Assembly: GCA_031366005.1 (NCBI GenBank)
Contig: JANLZB010000026.1
Coordinates: 1 to 64,000, forward strand
Source of the DNA: JANLUX01 sp031366005
GTDB taxonomy: Bacteria > Bacteroidota > Bacteroidia > AKYH767-A > OLB10
Length of the DNA: 64,000 nucleotides
Direction: 5' to 3'
Position numbers and translations under genes: made by a program. Under the pieces are notes generated by a model. It was given only the letters and a program-made list of their open reading frames with translations. It ran no database searches and had not been told where the DNA came from. Shown here in pieces: positions 43,454-53,377 of this stretch. Each line of letters starts with the position of its first letter. The first letter of the stretch is position 1.

Positions 43454-45016
43454 TCAAACGGATTTTTTTAAAATCTTTTCTTCTGAAAATTCCACAGCAG
43501 GTGTCTGCAGTTTATACTCATACTGCTTACCCGTTGCCTTTGCTTTAAACCAACGGTTAAAGATTATCATCTCATGGGTTTTCATCTCCCAGCGATATTC
43601 AGGATCATCAGAAGCAAGCAAATCAAATTGCGCTTTATATATTTTATATACATATTTAAAATTAAAAGCATAGCGGCCTAACCTCGTGAGCAATTTTAAA
43701 ATGATTACATCCCGTTTTCGCACCGCTTTTAATTTGGCAGTTCGCGATATATGTTTTCGCATACTTTCAATATTCATATCTGCCAGGTCCAGTTTTTCTC
43801 CTTCAAGCTGATTTATGATTGATAAAATGCGGATACCTAAATTCCATCCTTCTTTATCTTTTTCAATTTCTTTGGTATCCTGCAACAAACGATGCGCTTC
43901 TCTGTTTTGTTTTTTCAGCACCAACACATTTGCCAACAGAAAACTTCTTTTGTCAGCCTGGAAAGAAGTGCTGCCTGTCGCATTAATTAATTGCCTGATT
44001 AATGTTTCAGCTTCATTTAAATTACCCGCATAGAAATGCAGATAAAATTCAATCTCCTTTGCAATACCGAGATTAAACGGTTGATTCTGATAAAAAGGAT
44101 AGGATTTGCGTATGTTGTTAATCGCATCATTAAACTTGTATAAAAACATTTGATTGTTACCAAGATTTAAATATGCTGAGGCAAGTCGCACTTTTAAATA
44201 AACTGCCGGTGATAACTTATACAATTCAATCTGTTCATTCGATATCCTCTCTGCCAGTTCATAGTCGTGCATTTTATGAGCATATTCCATCTGAATAATC
44301 AACAAAAAATATTTGATGTTGGCTGCTTTATAAAGCTCAAAATCCTTTTTCATTTCTTCAATGGCTCTTTCAAAATCACTGAAGTTAGAATAACCACCTG
44401 CTTTTGCTCCAGCATTTAAAATAAGCATATGATGCCAATCCGTTGCACGTTGAATAGCACGTTGACTATTCATATAAAACTCTATCTCATCATCAATCTT
44501 TTTCAGCCGGTCGAACTTTGTCAGGATACGGAGAAAGTGATTTTTTATACTCAACAGATTAATCAACTCATGATACAATTCATATTTTTTTGCAAGCGTA
44601 ATTCCACGCTCCACCATTTTCAGAAATTCACGATTGTCAACTTTACCACGTAACACTGAATTGTAAAGAGTAATTTTTAATATTTCAGCACGATACTGCG
44701 TTAGCTCGGTGAATTTACCTTCACGGTAAATATTTACATCAAGTGTCAGGCACTCATAAAGCTTGCCTTTAAACCGGCTTAATAAACGCTTGAAAGACTG
44801 TTTACTTTTTGTGTCATAATTGCCATAAATTTTTATACATAGATGTTCTTCATCAAGGAAAGGTTTTTTTCTCAGCAACTCAAGCAGATGCAGCGACTTA
44901 CTTCGGTACTTGCCTGAACCGGGATCAAAAGCGCACAGGTAAGCATTAAAAGTTTTAATCTCTTCGGTACCGCACTTGCTTAAAAGGTCTTTAATGCCGT
45001 CTAATTGACTTTTCAT
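43454..45016 (-). CDS. helical repeat protein of unknown function
   Basis: The protein has 520 residues, is almost entirely alpha-helical, and has no signal peptide or membrane helix. Helices such as LKVRLASAYLNLGNNQMFLYKF and LLANVLVLKKQNREAHRLLQD resemble TPR units, mainly in the middle and C-terminal parts. The N-terminal 120 residues are basic and match no family I know. It is probably a cytoplasmic protein-interaction scaffold, perhaps a regulator. It runs next to the secreted protein gene, with a gap of 94 bases. Confidence 0.6.
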   Translation of the reverse strand: MKSQLDGIKDLLSKCGTEEIKTFNAYLCAFDPGSGKYRSKSLHLLELLRKKPFLDEEHLCIKIYGNYDTKSKQSFKRLLSRFKGKLYECLTLDVNIYREGKFTELTQYRAEILKITLYNSVLRGKVDNREFLKMVERGITLAKKYELYHELINLLSIKNHFLRILTKFDRLKKIDDEIEFYMNSQRAIQRATDWHHMLILNAGAKAGGYSNFSDFERAIEEMKKDFELYKAANIKYFLLIIQMEYAHKMHDYELAERISNEQIELYKLSPAVYLKVRLASAYLNLGNNQMFLYKFNDAINNIRKSYPFYQNQPFNLGIAKEIEFYLHFYAGNLNEAETLIRQLINATGSTSFQADKRSFLLANVLVLKKQNREAHRLLQDTKEIEKDKEGWNLGIRILSIINQLEGEKLDLADMNIESMRKHISRTAKLKAVRKRDVIILKLLTRLGRYAFNFKYVYKIYKAQFDLLASDDPEYRWEMKTHEMIIFNRWFKAKATGKQYEYKLQTPAVEFSEEKILKKSV

Positions 45017-45287
45017 TATTCTGTATCAGCGTAAAATTAGTTCAATAGCGTGAGAAAACATCAACTGTGATTTGATGATTGTTAATCCGATTCAGTAAAA
45101 ATAAAACTGATATATACTTGCAATAACATCACGATTGCATTTTAAGTCATTACAACCTAAACTTTATATTTGCTCATCATGCATTATAATTAAAGCTTTA
45201 GTATTGTTCTGAAAATCTTAAACGCTCTGCAAATAATTACATAACATTTTAACTGGTGCTAACCGTTAAGTAAAATATATTACATCT

Positions 45288-46220
45288 ATGATAAAAAAAC
45301 TGTTGATTCGCTTACGCCAGAATTACCGAGTCAACTTTATCATACGTCATTCATTATTTTTTATTTCCAGATTTTCTCCTAATCTAAATTCAAAATTTAT
45401 TAGATGGTGGCCGGTGAAAGGAAATATATCTGTTGAGTTTTTAGGAATAAAATTTTTAATGTATTCAGATTGTGATGATGGAGTTGTAGATGGCTTATTT
45501 TATAATCATTCGCATGTAGAGAAAAATGAAATGTTTGTTTTTTCACTGTTGGCCAAACATTCAAGAAACATTTTAGATATAGGAACACACACCGGAATAT
45601 ACAGTATAATTGCCGCTAAGAGCAACTCTTCCGCAACTATATTTTCTTTTGAACCTCATCCCTCCAATTTTAAACGACTGGAAATAAATATCAATCTGAA
45701 CAAAATAAAAAACATAAAGCTGATTAATAAAGCCGTTGGCAATATAGAGTCAACAGTTAAATTTAATATCCCGGACGACTACAGAATAATAGATGTTGGA
45801 TCAGTTGATAAAAGTTTCAGCGCTATGATGTATGAAGGTGATATTAGATGGAAACAGATAGAAGTTGAACAAACTTCCATTGATGCATTCAGTGCGAATG
45901 AAAAATTAAAGCAGATTGAATTAATAAAAATTGATGTTGAGAATTATGAACTTCCCGTATTTAAGGGCCTTGAAAATGTGTTGAAGCAAAGCAGACCTTA
46001 CATTCTTTGTGAGCTTTTTCATGAGGAGGAAAAAATAAAATATATTGATGCGATGCTTAACAGCCATAATTATTTTGTGTATGATTTTACCAAAGATGGA
46101 TTGACTTATTTAACTTCCGGTGTTAAAGAATATTCGAGCGGTTTAAATTACCTGCTCTCACCAAAAGATCTAGGTAGAAGTATTTCTTATTCTGATCTTC
46201 AGGCAACACTGCCCCGTTAG
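45288..46220 (+). CDS. FkbM family SAM-dependent methyltransferase
   Basis: The protein has 310 residues with the Methyltransf_21 (FkbM) core. The SAM-binding glycine motif NILDIGTHTGIYSI is at about residues 99-112 and the FSFEPHPSNFKRLE strand follows. The segment LIKIDVENYELPVFKG at about residue 220 holds the acidic D of motif IV. FkbM-type enzymes often O-methylate sugars in polysaccharide and glycolipid loci, and the neighbours here fit that. Confidence 0.88.
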   Translation: MIKKLLIRLRQNYRVNFIIRHSLFFISRFSPNLNSKFIRWWPVKGNISVEFLGIKFLMYSDCDDGVVDGLFYNHSHVEKNEMFVFSLLAKHSRNILDIGTHTGIYSIIAAKSNSSATIFSFEPHPSNFKRLEININLNKIKNIKLINKAVGNIESTVKFNIPDDYRIIDVGSVDKSFSAMMYEGDIRWKQIEVEQTSIDAFSANEKLKQIELIKIDVENYELPVFKGLENVLKQSRPYILCELFHEEEKIKYIDAMLNSHNYFVYDFTKDGLTYLTSGVKEYSSGLNYLLSPKDLGRSISYSDLQATLPR

Positions 46221-46377
46221 TTAAATTATTTAAAAAGTAACATCATCATTTGTACATATTAAGATTTTTCAGAGAGACGAGCTTAAGCATAATAGAAAAC
46301 TTACTTTTGGAGCTTAAATTCTAATCCAGCAATGACAGAAAAAAATGTAGGTAGTATAAAACTTCAAAGTCAATTTG

Positions 46378-47022
46378 ATGGAGCCTGAAAAAATAATTGT
46401 GTTCAGTGATGTTCACGGAAATATTTATGCGCTTGAAGAATTATTTAAAAGAGAAAGCGCTGATCAGTTTATTTGTTTGGGTGATTCAGTGAATTATGCG
46501 CCTTATAGTAATGAATGTCTTGAATTTTTAAAAACAAATAATGTTATTTCTGTTCGTGGTAATCATGAAGATATTTTTATGGACAAAAATAAATTGAATG
46601 ATTGCCCGCCATTGGTTAATAAATTTTATGAGCAGACTTATCCTGCATTTAATCAGCAATTACTTTCATACATAAGTCAATTGCCTCAGGAAATCACCAT
46701 AAATAATTATCGCTTTATTCACACATTGGAAAACAAATACATTTATCCTGAAACTTCCATAGAAATAAAAGGGAAATTTTTTATCGGTCATTCTCACGTT
46801 CAATATGCTAAATTCAAGGAAAATAATTTTATTATTAATCCGGGTTCATTAGGACAAAACAGGAGTAATCTAAATATAATTCAATACGCTGTTCTTTTTA
46901 CTAAAACAGAAACGGTTAAATTTCAAAGCCGCTACTTAAGCATTGAACCTTTGGTACGCGATATGAAATCGCTTGGATATGCTGATGAACTTATTAATTA
47001 TTATACAAAAGTCAGAGAATAA
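46378..47022 (+). CDS. calcineurin-like metallophosphoesterase (YfcE-type)
   Basis: The protein has about 215 residues with all five metal motifs: FSDVHGN (D and H), GDSVNYAP, RGNHED, and the C-terminal GHSHVQY. Such proteins hydrolyse phosphomonoesters or phosphodiesters, and the substrate is not predicted. A TTG three bases upstream is in frame, but ATG is preferred. It is the first gene of a tight operon with an ATP-grasp and an SDR gene (gaps of 3 bases and an overlap). Confidence 0.87.
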   Translation: MEPEKIIVFSDVHGNIYALEELFKRESADQFICLGDSVNYAPYSNECLEFLKTNNVISVRGNHEDIFMDKNKLNDCPPLVNKFYEQTYPAFNQQLLSYISQLPQEITINNYRFIHTLENKYIYPETSIEIKGKFFIGHSHVQYAKFKENNFIINPGSLGQNRSNLNIIQYAVLFTKTETVKFQSRYLSIEPLVRDMKSLGYADELINYYTKVRE

Positions 47023-47025
47023 AAA

Positions 47026-48015
47026 ATGTTTAAAATTGCAATAACAGGTGTTGGTGGTGGTGTAGGACAAAGCATTGTAAAATCTTTGCAAAATACGGAC
47101 TATGAACTTGTGAAAATTGATGGTGATCCTCTTGCAACCGGGCTCTTTACAACAGGTCATTCTTACTTAGGTGAATATGCTAAAAATGAAGAGAAATACA
47201 TAGCGCGTATTATTGAGATATGTAAAAAAGAAAATTGTGCAATTTTATTTCCCGGTCTTGATCGTGAACTGTCAGTTTTGGCTCAATATAAAAAACAGAT
47301 TTACCAACAAACAGGAACACGTGTAATTGTAAGTGATCCCTCCGTAATAGAAATTGCAGATGATAAATTGTTAACTGCTGAATTCTTAAAAGCAAAAGGT
47401 TTCGCAGCTCCGGTAACAGTGCTTCCTTCAGCGTACAAAGAATTTCAATATCCGGGAATTTTAAAAATGAAAAAAGGCGGAGCACGTTCAATAGGAACTT
47501 ACAGAGTTAACTCAGTGAAAGAGTGTGCTGATATTTTAGAACATATTGAAGTTGATAATTATGTACTGCAGGAATATATTGAAGGAGATGAATACACATG
47601 TGGCTCCGTATTTATTGATCAACTGCATGGTGTAATTATTATGAGAAGGATTTTAAGAGATGGAGATACTTATAAAGCATTTGTGGAAAACGATAAGAAT
47701 TTAGAGATATATGTATCAAATGTTGTGGAAGCATTACAACCATTTGGTGCATGTAACATTCAACTGCGCAAGCGAGGAAATGAATATTTTATCTTTGAAA
47801 TTAACGCACGCTGTTCAGGTACTACTGCATCACGAACACTCGCAGGATTTAATGAGCCACTTTTTATTTGTAATTATTTATTGAAGCAGGAGAAAATAAA
47901 ACTTGAAGCAAATCCGGTTTGCATTCTCAGATATTGGAATGAGCTTGTTGTGCAATATGAAGACATTGATGAATTGAAAAAAAACTTGACTATAAATACC
48001 AAAGGTAAACTGTGA
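47026..48015 (+). CDS. ATP-grasp domain protein (carbamoyl-phosphate-synthase-like)
   Basis: The protein has 329 residues. It begins with a Rossmann-like ITGVGGGVGQSIVKSL strand, followed by a pre-ATP-grasp domain and an ATP-grasp fold whose metal-binding end is FEINARCSGTTASR at about residues 250-263. Enzymes of this class join a carboxylate to an amino, thiol or sugar group with ATP hydrolysis. In glycan loci they often add amino acids or similar groups to sugars, which fits its position between a phosphoesterase and an SDR gene, but the substrate is unknown. Confidence 0.83.
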   Translation: MFKIAITGVGGGVGQSIVKSLQNTDYELVKIDGDPLATGLFTTGHSYLGEYAKNEEKYIARIIEICKKENCAILFPGLDRELSVLAQYKKQIYQQTGTRVIVSDPSVIEIADDKLLTAEFLKAKGFAAPVTVLPSAYKEFQYPGILKMKKGGARSIGTYRVNSVKECADILEHIEVDNYVLQEYIEGDEYTCGSVFIDQLHGVIIMRRILRDGDTYKAFVENDKNLEIYVSNVVEALQPFGACNIQLRKRGNEYFIFEINARCSGTTASRTLAGFNEPLFICNYLLKQEKIKLEANPVCILRYWNELVVQYEDIDELKKNLTINTKGKL

Positions 48016-48695
48016 AAAATATAGTAATAACCGGTGCAAGCAAAGGATTAGGATATGCCTTGGCAAAAACCTTCAGTGAAGATGGTAACTCAGTAATTAA
48101 TTTATCACGTACTCCTTCCGATTTACCTTTAGTTAAAAATATCAGTATTGATTTTATGAATTTTCAAAGTATTGAACAGGCAGCAACTTTGCTTAATTCA
48201 CAAATTAAAACAATTGATATTCTGATTAATAATGCGGGAGTATTAGGCAGTCGTGTTTCCATCAAAGATTATAATCTTAAAGAATGGCAGGATGTGTTTA
48301 CAATCAATATTCATTCTATTTTTTATTTAACAAAACTTTTGCTTCCTTCAATAATTGATGGCGGCAAAATTATTAATGTGAGTTCAGGACTTGGTATTAC
48401 AGGACGCCCACAGTGGGGAGCTTATGCTGCTTCTAAATTTGCTCTGGAAGGATTCAGCCAGGTGCTTGCGGAGGAACTTAAACCACGAGACATCCAGGTT
48501 TTTATCATAGATCCGGGCGGAATAAAAACAGAAATGAGACATAAAGCATTTCCTGAAGAAGATTCTTCGCGGTTGCCAGAACCGTCAGCCAGAGTGGATA
48601 TATTCCGCCATCTTGTTTATAGGGATGAAAAAAATATTACTCCGACAAGATATCACGCAGGTGAGTTTTTCAAATCCATAAAAGGCAATCAATAA
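48012..48695 (+). CDS. short-chain dehydrogenase/reductase in the ATP-grasp operon
   Basis: This 227-residue SDR has TGASKGLGYALAKTF at residues 7-21, NNAGVLGS at about residue 77, and the catalytic YAASK at about residues 139-143. The start is GTG overlapping the previous stop by 4 bases. It is likely to act on the same sugar or metabolite as the ATP-grasp enzyme (inference). Confidence 0.83.
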   Translation: MKNIVITGASKGLGYALAKTFSEDGNSVINLSRTPSDLPLVKNISIDFMNFQSIEQAATLLNSQIKTIDILINNAGVLGSRVSIKDYNLKEWQDVFTINIHSIFYLTKLLLPSIIDGGKIINVSSGLGITGRPQWGAYAASKFALEGFSQVLAEELKPRDIQVFIIDPGGIKTEMRHKAFPEEDSSRLPEPSARVDIFRHLVYRDEKNITPTRYHAGEFFKSIKGNQ

Positions 48696-48737
48696 TTAGT
48701 TTTTAAAACACAACCACAGAAAGAATTGAACGTATGT

Positions 48738-49520
48738 TTAACTGTTTTGATTTACAAAAACTGCTTCGTGCGCTTTGCTCAGTTTTTTGTTCCGCTTATA
48801 ATTCAGGTATTGATAAACAGGAAATATTTTATAACGGTCAACCATTTTACGCAGCCATACAAACTTTCCTTTATGCATAGTTGATTTAAAATTGGCTGCA
48901 TTCACCACGATTGGATAAGCACAAAGAAGACGGTCAATAGCTTTATTATCATAAAAATATTTCCAGTTATCAGGTGTGGTGTTTATGGGAACATTTAAAG
49001 CCAGCATTTTTTTCACCACTTCCCGCGACATTATCCAGGCATTTCCTCCCGTGAGCACCTGATAATTTTGCGGGATGTAATAATTAAATCCAAACGGTGT
49101 ACGGATAGCCGGTTCTTTCAACTCAAGTGGATTCCATGCTTTCCAGTAAAGCAAAACCATGTCACCTTGCCGCAGCTGTGCCTCTGTATATTCCAATATC
49201 TCGTTCAGATTATCAGGGATAACAGTATCATCTTCTAACAGCATCATGTAATCTAAATCCTTAGCGAGCATATCCCTAAACATATTCTGACAGGTTAGCG
49301 TGCAACCAATAATTCCTTTGTTAAACCATTCAACACCTGCTTTTTCATTCAGTCTTTTAATCTCACCCATATTGCATTTTTCTGCAAGCTCCTCCGTTGT
49401 CAGATCAGCACCCACCACGCAATCAAAAAACTCATAAGAAAGTTTTGTTCCTTTCAATTGCTTCTCCATGTGCAATCTTCTCTCTTTACTCCATTTTAAA
49501 TTCGTGATATAAATATGCAT
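48738..49520 (-). CDS. family 25 glycosyltransferase (LPS/protein glycan type)
   Basis: The protein has 260 residues in the GT25 family (lipooligosaccharide galactosyltransferase type). It begins with YITNLKWSKERRLHMEKQL, then FFDCVVGADL, and the LLLEDDTVIP acidic motif at about residues 92-101 followed by TGGNAWIMSREVVKKM. The enzyme adds a hexose to a surface glycan. It begins the minus-strand surface-glycan group. Confidence 0.9.
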   Translation of the reverse strand: MHIYITNLKWSKERRLHMEKQLKGTKLSYEFFDCVVGADLTTEELAEKCNMGEIKRLNEKAGVEWFNKGIIGCTLTCQNMFRDMLAKDLDYMMLLEDDTVIPDNLNEILEYTEAQLRQGDMVLLYWKAWNPLELKEPAIRTPFGFNYYIPQNYQVLTGGNAWIMSREVVKKMLALNVPINTTPDNWKYFYDNKAIDRLLCAYPIVVNAANFKSTMHKGKFVWLRKMVDRYKIFPVYQYLNYKRNKKLSKAHEAVFVNQNS

Positions 49521-49565
49521 GCGAATAATGAAATTAATTTTTTACAGGTTACAAAACAATGTTTG

Positions 49566-50639
49566 TCAGATTGCCTTTAAAATAACAGAAGAAATTCTTT
49601 CAACATCTATCTTTTCTAAACCAGAATACAACGGAAGCGATAAAACCCTTCTACTTATATCTTCACTAACCGGACAAGGATAATGTTGTTTAAGATAAGG
49701 TAACGTATTGAGGGATGGATAAAAATACCTTCGAGGTATAATCTCGTTTTGTGTTAATTTATCTACCACACGATCCAGCGTTTTTTCATCTTTTATGAGT
49801 ATGGGATAATAAGCATAGTTATATTTTGTGTGCGGACGTATTTTAAGTTTTTGAATTTGATTGTTGTCTAATAGCTCATCATAATAATTACAGATTTCTT
49901 TTCGCTCCTGAATAATAACTTCCATTTGCGGTAAAATGCACAAACCCATCGCTGCATGAAATTCGGATACTTTGCCATTGATACCCAAAGTAAAATGCTC
50001 ATCACCAATATGACCAAACTGTCGCATCAGATAGATACTTTTTGCAAGTGCTGCATCCTTTGTTACAATAGCACCACCCTCCACCGTATGAAAAAGTTTG
50101 GTTGCATGAAAGCTCAATGTTGAAATATCTCCGTAATTGCAAATGTTTGTGCCTTTGTATTCAACACCAAAAGCATGTGCAGCATCATAAATAATTTTCA
50201 GATTATTTCGCTCTGCAATTATTTTTATAGCATCCACATCACAAGGATTACCATACACATGCGTAGCCAGTATTCCGGTAGTCCGTTCTGTAATATTTTT
50301 TTCTATGAGAGCGGGATTGATCGTGAAGGTTTCATTATCAACATCCACAAAAACGGGTGTGCAATATTCCCATAATATTGATGAGATAGTAGCAACGTAA
50401 CTAAAGGGAGTGGTAATAATTTCTCCTTTGAGTTTTAAAGCTCTTATCGCAAATTGTAAAACAATAGTTCCGTTGTTGCAAAACCATAAATGAGGAACGT
50501 TAAGATAGGATTTCAACTGCTTCTCCAGTTCAACCACACAATCACCGTTATTTGTGATCCATCCTTTCTCCCATATTTTTTTTAAATAAAATTCATAAGC
50601 AGTTAATTCGGGTAGAAAAGTTTTTGTTACATTAATCAT
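49566..50639 (-). CDS. DegT/DnrJ/EryC1/StrS aminotransferase
   Basis: The PLP-dependent sugar aminotransferase has about 357 residues. The PLP lysine is in STLSFHATKLFHTVEGGAIV at about residues 178-197. The N-terminal phosphate loop NNGTIVLQFAIRALKLKG and the segment IYDAAHAFGVEYKG are typical. It transfers an amino group from glutamate to a 3- or 4-keto nucleotide-linked sugar. With the FdtA-like isomerase at 55399 it could make dTDP-3-amino-3,6-dideoxyhexose. The start at M21 of the open frame is preferred (position 50639), as family members begin with the INVTKTFLP strand. Confidence 0.9.
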   Translation of the reverse strand: MINVTKTFLPELTAYEFYLKKIWEKGWITNNGDCVVELEKQLKSYLNVPHLWFCNNGTIVLQFAIRALKLKGEIITTPFSYVATISSILWEYCTPVFVDVDNETFTINPALIEKNITERTTGILATHVYGNPCDVDAIKIIAERNNLKIIYDAAHAFGVEYKGTNICNYGDISTLSFHATKLFHTVEGGAIVTKDAALAKSIYLMRQFGHIGDEHFTLGINGKVSEFHAAMGLCILPQMEVIIQERKEICNYYDELLDNNQIQKLKIRPHTKYNYAYYPILIKDEKTLDRVVDKLTQNEIIPRRYFYPSLNTLPYLKQHYPCPVSEDISRRVLSLPLYSGLEKIDVERISSVILKAI

Positions 50640-50747
50640 AGAACCAGTCTGCTTATTTTGTTTTAGTAATTTGATGTGAGTGGGAAAATCAGATTTCAAA
50701 ATTAATTTAATTTACCTTCTCTGTTTACACAATATCTCACCGCCTAC

Positions 50748-52286
50748 TCAAGGTAATTGATTCAATTGTGTTTTTTGTTTTGATGAAATAATAATTTGAT
50801 AAGTGAAGGTAACACCCATAAGCATCACCGGAAGAATGGGTAACATATACCGTTGCTCAATCTCCCTGTGAATGACAGTGAAAAACAAAACAAACAAAAG
50901 AGGTGTGTAAACAAATAATGTTTTATTCAGATCATTTTTCATAAAAAAAAGATTAAAGAAAAGGCAGGAGTAAATAATAATATGAAGCAACGCCAGCTTG
51001 TATCTTATCAAATTAATTATTCTGTTATCCCTGTTTTTTTGAAAAAAAGCAATGTTTGAAGAATTAGAATGCACTACCATACGCTTAAGATAAATCAATG
51101 GTGTTTTAATCCAATAACTAAAAAAATGCTTTTGCTTGTATTCATTTATCAACTCGTTATATTGTTGCTGAAGTTTAATTTGCTCAGGTGAATACTGATC
51201 TGGCATCGCTATATTTTTATCATAATATTTTTTTTGCATGAATGCCACCCGCTGATGTTCCTTTACAATATTATACAAACGCTGATAGCCGAATTCATCA
51301 ATAATATTTTTTGGCCATGAGTTCAATACCTGCTCCACATAAGTAAAACTTGTATCACCGGAAATTGCTCTGTAATACAAGGGTTGCTCATAGGTATTAA
51401 AATAGGAACCGTCTTCACCCCAGCATTTGGCGAAGCTTACCATCCCGTTAAACTCCGGTTTCATACGGTCAAGGGATTGTGGATGAAATGCTTTTTCCAG
51501 CGGCACAAACTCTGATGTTAAAATATAATTACGAATGGTCCATGTGCTTATCATTAATAACGGAAGCATACTGATTATTGCTGTCTTCTTCAATAAAAGC
51601 AAAAAACTTTTTGATTCTCTTTTCAAATAATAATCATTGATTACAATGGCAGCAATCATAAGCCCTGCAATACCGGTGTAAGGCCTTGTTAAAATAATAT
51701 ATCCAAGAAAAAAAGAAGCAGCTACATAATTCAACAGTTTTTTCTTCTCATCATTTTGATGATAAGCACGCAACAAATAAAAAACATAAAATACCATTAA
51801 TGTAGGAGTGATGGCTTCCGTCATTGTATAATATACCCAACCGCTGAAAAAAGGAACCAGACCAAACAACAATGAAAATATTATGGTTAATAATTTTTGT
51901 TTTGTTATTGAGAACACAATAAAACAAAAACAATAAACAGAAACACCAAAAAGAATAAGTTGAAAATATTTTATTAAATGATGTGCTGTTTGATGCCCGT
52001 AAAGTTTAGCAAACACGAGATAGACAAGAGAATAACCCGGAACCCTTCTGAAATAATCTCCATTACCTACAGCGGGAGAACGTTTCCATCCTTTGCCAGC
52101 GAGGTAATTTTCAACAGGCGAAATATAATATTCATCATCAGGAGAGAATACCGTTTCATTTAAAACAAGTGAACGCGTGTTATTTGATGCGTCTGCTTTT
52201 CTGAATAGTGATAAATTATACTCATTAAAAAAAAATGCATTCAGTGTGGAGAAAACGGCAATGACAAAAGCAGTTTTTTTATTCAT
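50748..52286 (-). CDS. polytopic membrane glycosyltransferase (dolichyl-phosphate-mannose-type)
   Basis: The protein has 512 residues and about ten hydrophobic helices. The acidic/aromatic loop VFSPDDEYYISPVENYLAGKGW at about residues 46-67 matches the GT-C first periplasmic loop. A soluble middle region (about residues 280-400) precedes the last helices. It overlaps the GT2 gene by 4 bases and belongs to the glycan operon. The sugar and acceptor are unknown. Confidence 0.78.
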   Translation of the reverse strand: MNKKTAFVIAVFSTLNAFFFNEYNLSLFRKADASNNTRSLVLNETVFSPDDEYYISPVENYLAGKGWKRSPAVGNGDYFRRVPGYSLVYLVFAKLYGHQTAHHLIKYFQLILFGVSVYCFCFIVFSITKQKLLTIIFSLLFGLVPFFSGWVYYTMTEAITPTLMVFYVFYLLRAYHQNDEKKKLLNYVAASFFLGYIILTRPYTGIAGLMIAAIVINDYYLKRESKSFLLLLKKTAIISMLPLLMISTWTIRNYILTSEFVPLEKAFHPQSLDRMKPEFNGMVSFAKCWGEDGSYFNTYEQPLYYRAISGDTSFTYVEQVLNSWPKNIIDEFGYQRLYNIVKEHQRVAFMQKKYYDKNIAMPDQYSPEQIKLQQQYNELINEYKQKHFFSYWIKTPLIYLKRMVVHSNSSNIAFFQKNRDNRIINLIRYKLALLHIIIYSCLFFNLFFMKNDLNKTLFVYTPLLFVLFFTVIHREIEQRYMLPILPVMLMGVTFTYQIIISSKQKTQLNQLP

Positions 52287-53227
52287 TGTTTATTTTCTGA
52301 CTCTATTATTTTGTCAACAACAAAGTTTGGTCGTCCACGCGCTGCATCTAATCCTCTCCACACATATTCACCGATAATGCCCAATGCTATCATCTGAAAT
52401 GAGGAAACAATCAACAACACAACCATCATACTTGTCCAACCACTGATAGGAACTAAGCCGAATAACTTGGCGAACAGCACAAATATTCCATAAAGGAATG
52501 CGATGATGCCTAATGCTAATCCTATCACAGAAATTGCACGGATGGGAAAAAAGGAAAAGGAAACAAATGAATCAATAAAAAGTTTTATTTTCTTTTTAAG
52601 TGTCCACCGCGATATCCCAACCTCTCTTTTCTTTCTCGTATAAGGAATATTTACGAAGTCATAATCAAGCCATGAAAGCAGGTAAATAGTATTGGTGTTT
52701 TTCTCGTTGATCTTTACCACTTCATCACGTAATTGTTGGTCAAATAAAACCAGATCGAATCCACCGGGCGGAACATTTTTTAAAGCCAGTTTTTTTATCA
52801 GCTTATGATAAGTGTTTGAAAATATTTTTTGACCGAAACTTTCTTCCCTGTCAGTGCGGTTTGCAATCACAAATTTGATTCCTTTCTGCCAGTACTCATA
52901 CATCTTGGGAACCATGTCAGGCGGATCTTGTAAGTCTGCAGCAAGAATAACATTACAATCACCTGTGGCGTAAGTCATGCCGGCAAGTATGGCATTATAA
53001 GAACCCACATTACCTGCAAGCTTGATGATTTTTACTTTAGAGGGATAAGCGCTGTGAAATTTCAACAGCTCAGCATAAGTATTGTCTTTAGATCCATCAT
53101 CAATAAAAACATATTCAAAAACTACATCGGGAGGAAACAACGATTCATTATTCAAAAGCTCCTTTGTTGTTATCGGAATATTCTGCTCATTGAAATAACA
53201 GGGAATAATAAAAGAAATTTTAGGCAT
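52283..53227 (-). CDS. polyprenyl-phosphate glycosyltransferase (GT2, GtrB/DPM1-like)
   Basis: The protein has 314 residues. The GT-A domain has IIPCYFNEQNIP, the VFIDDGSKDNT nucleotide segment, and ILAADLQDPPDMVP as the DxD-type metal motif at about residues 95-108. Two C-terminal membrane helices (about 225-290) match GtrB/ArnC-like enzymes that transfer sugars to undecaprenyl phosphate. Its product would feed the polytopic glycosyltransferase encoded next to it, with which it overlaps by an ATGA. Confidence 0.9.
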   Translation of the reverse strand: MPKISFIIPCYFNEQNIPITTKELLNNESLFPPDVVFEYVFIDDGSKDNTYAELLKFHSAYPSKVKIIKLAGNVGSYNAILAGMTYATGDCNVILAADLQDPPDMVPKMYEYWQKGIKFVIANRTDREESFGQKIFSNTYHKLIKKLALKNVPPGGFDLVLFDQQLRDEVVKINEKNTNTIYLLSWLDYDFVNIPYTRKKREVGISRWTLKKKIKLFIDSFVSFSFFPIRAISVIGLALGIIAFLYGIFVLFAKLFGLVPISGWTSMMVVLLIVSSFQMIALGIIGEYVWRGLDAARGRPNFVVDKIIESENKQ

Positions 53228-53377
53228 GGTAAAACTCTTTAGCTGTGAGGGAAATATAATTGAGTTTCATAGTTTTATTATTCTATTAATCTATTGATCA
53301 CATTTAGCGTGATGTTTTAAAAAATCTCTTTGACTAAATATTCCGCAGTTTTCTTTCATGCAAGCACTAAATTAATT

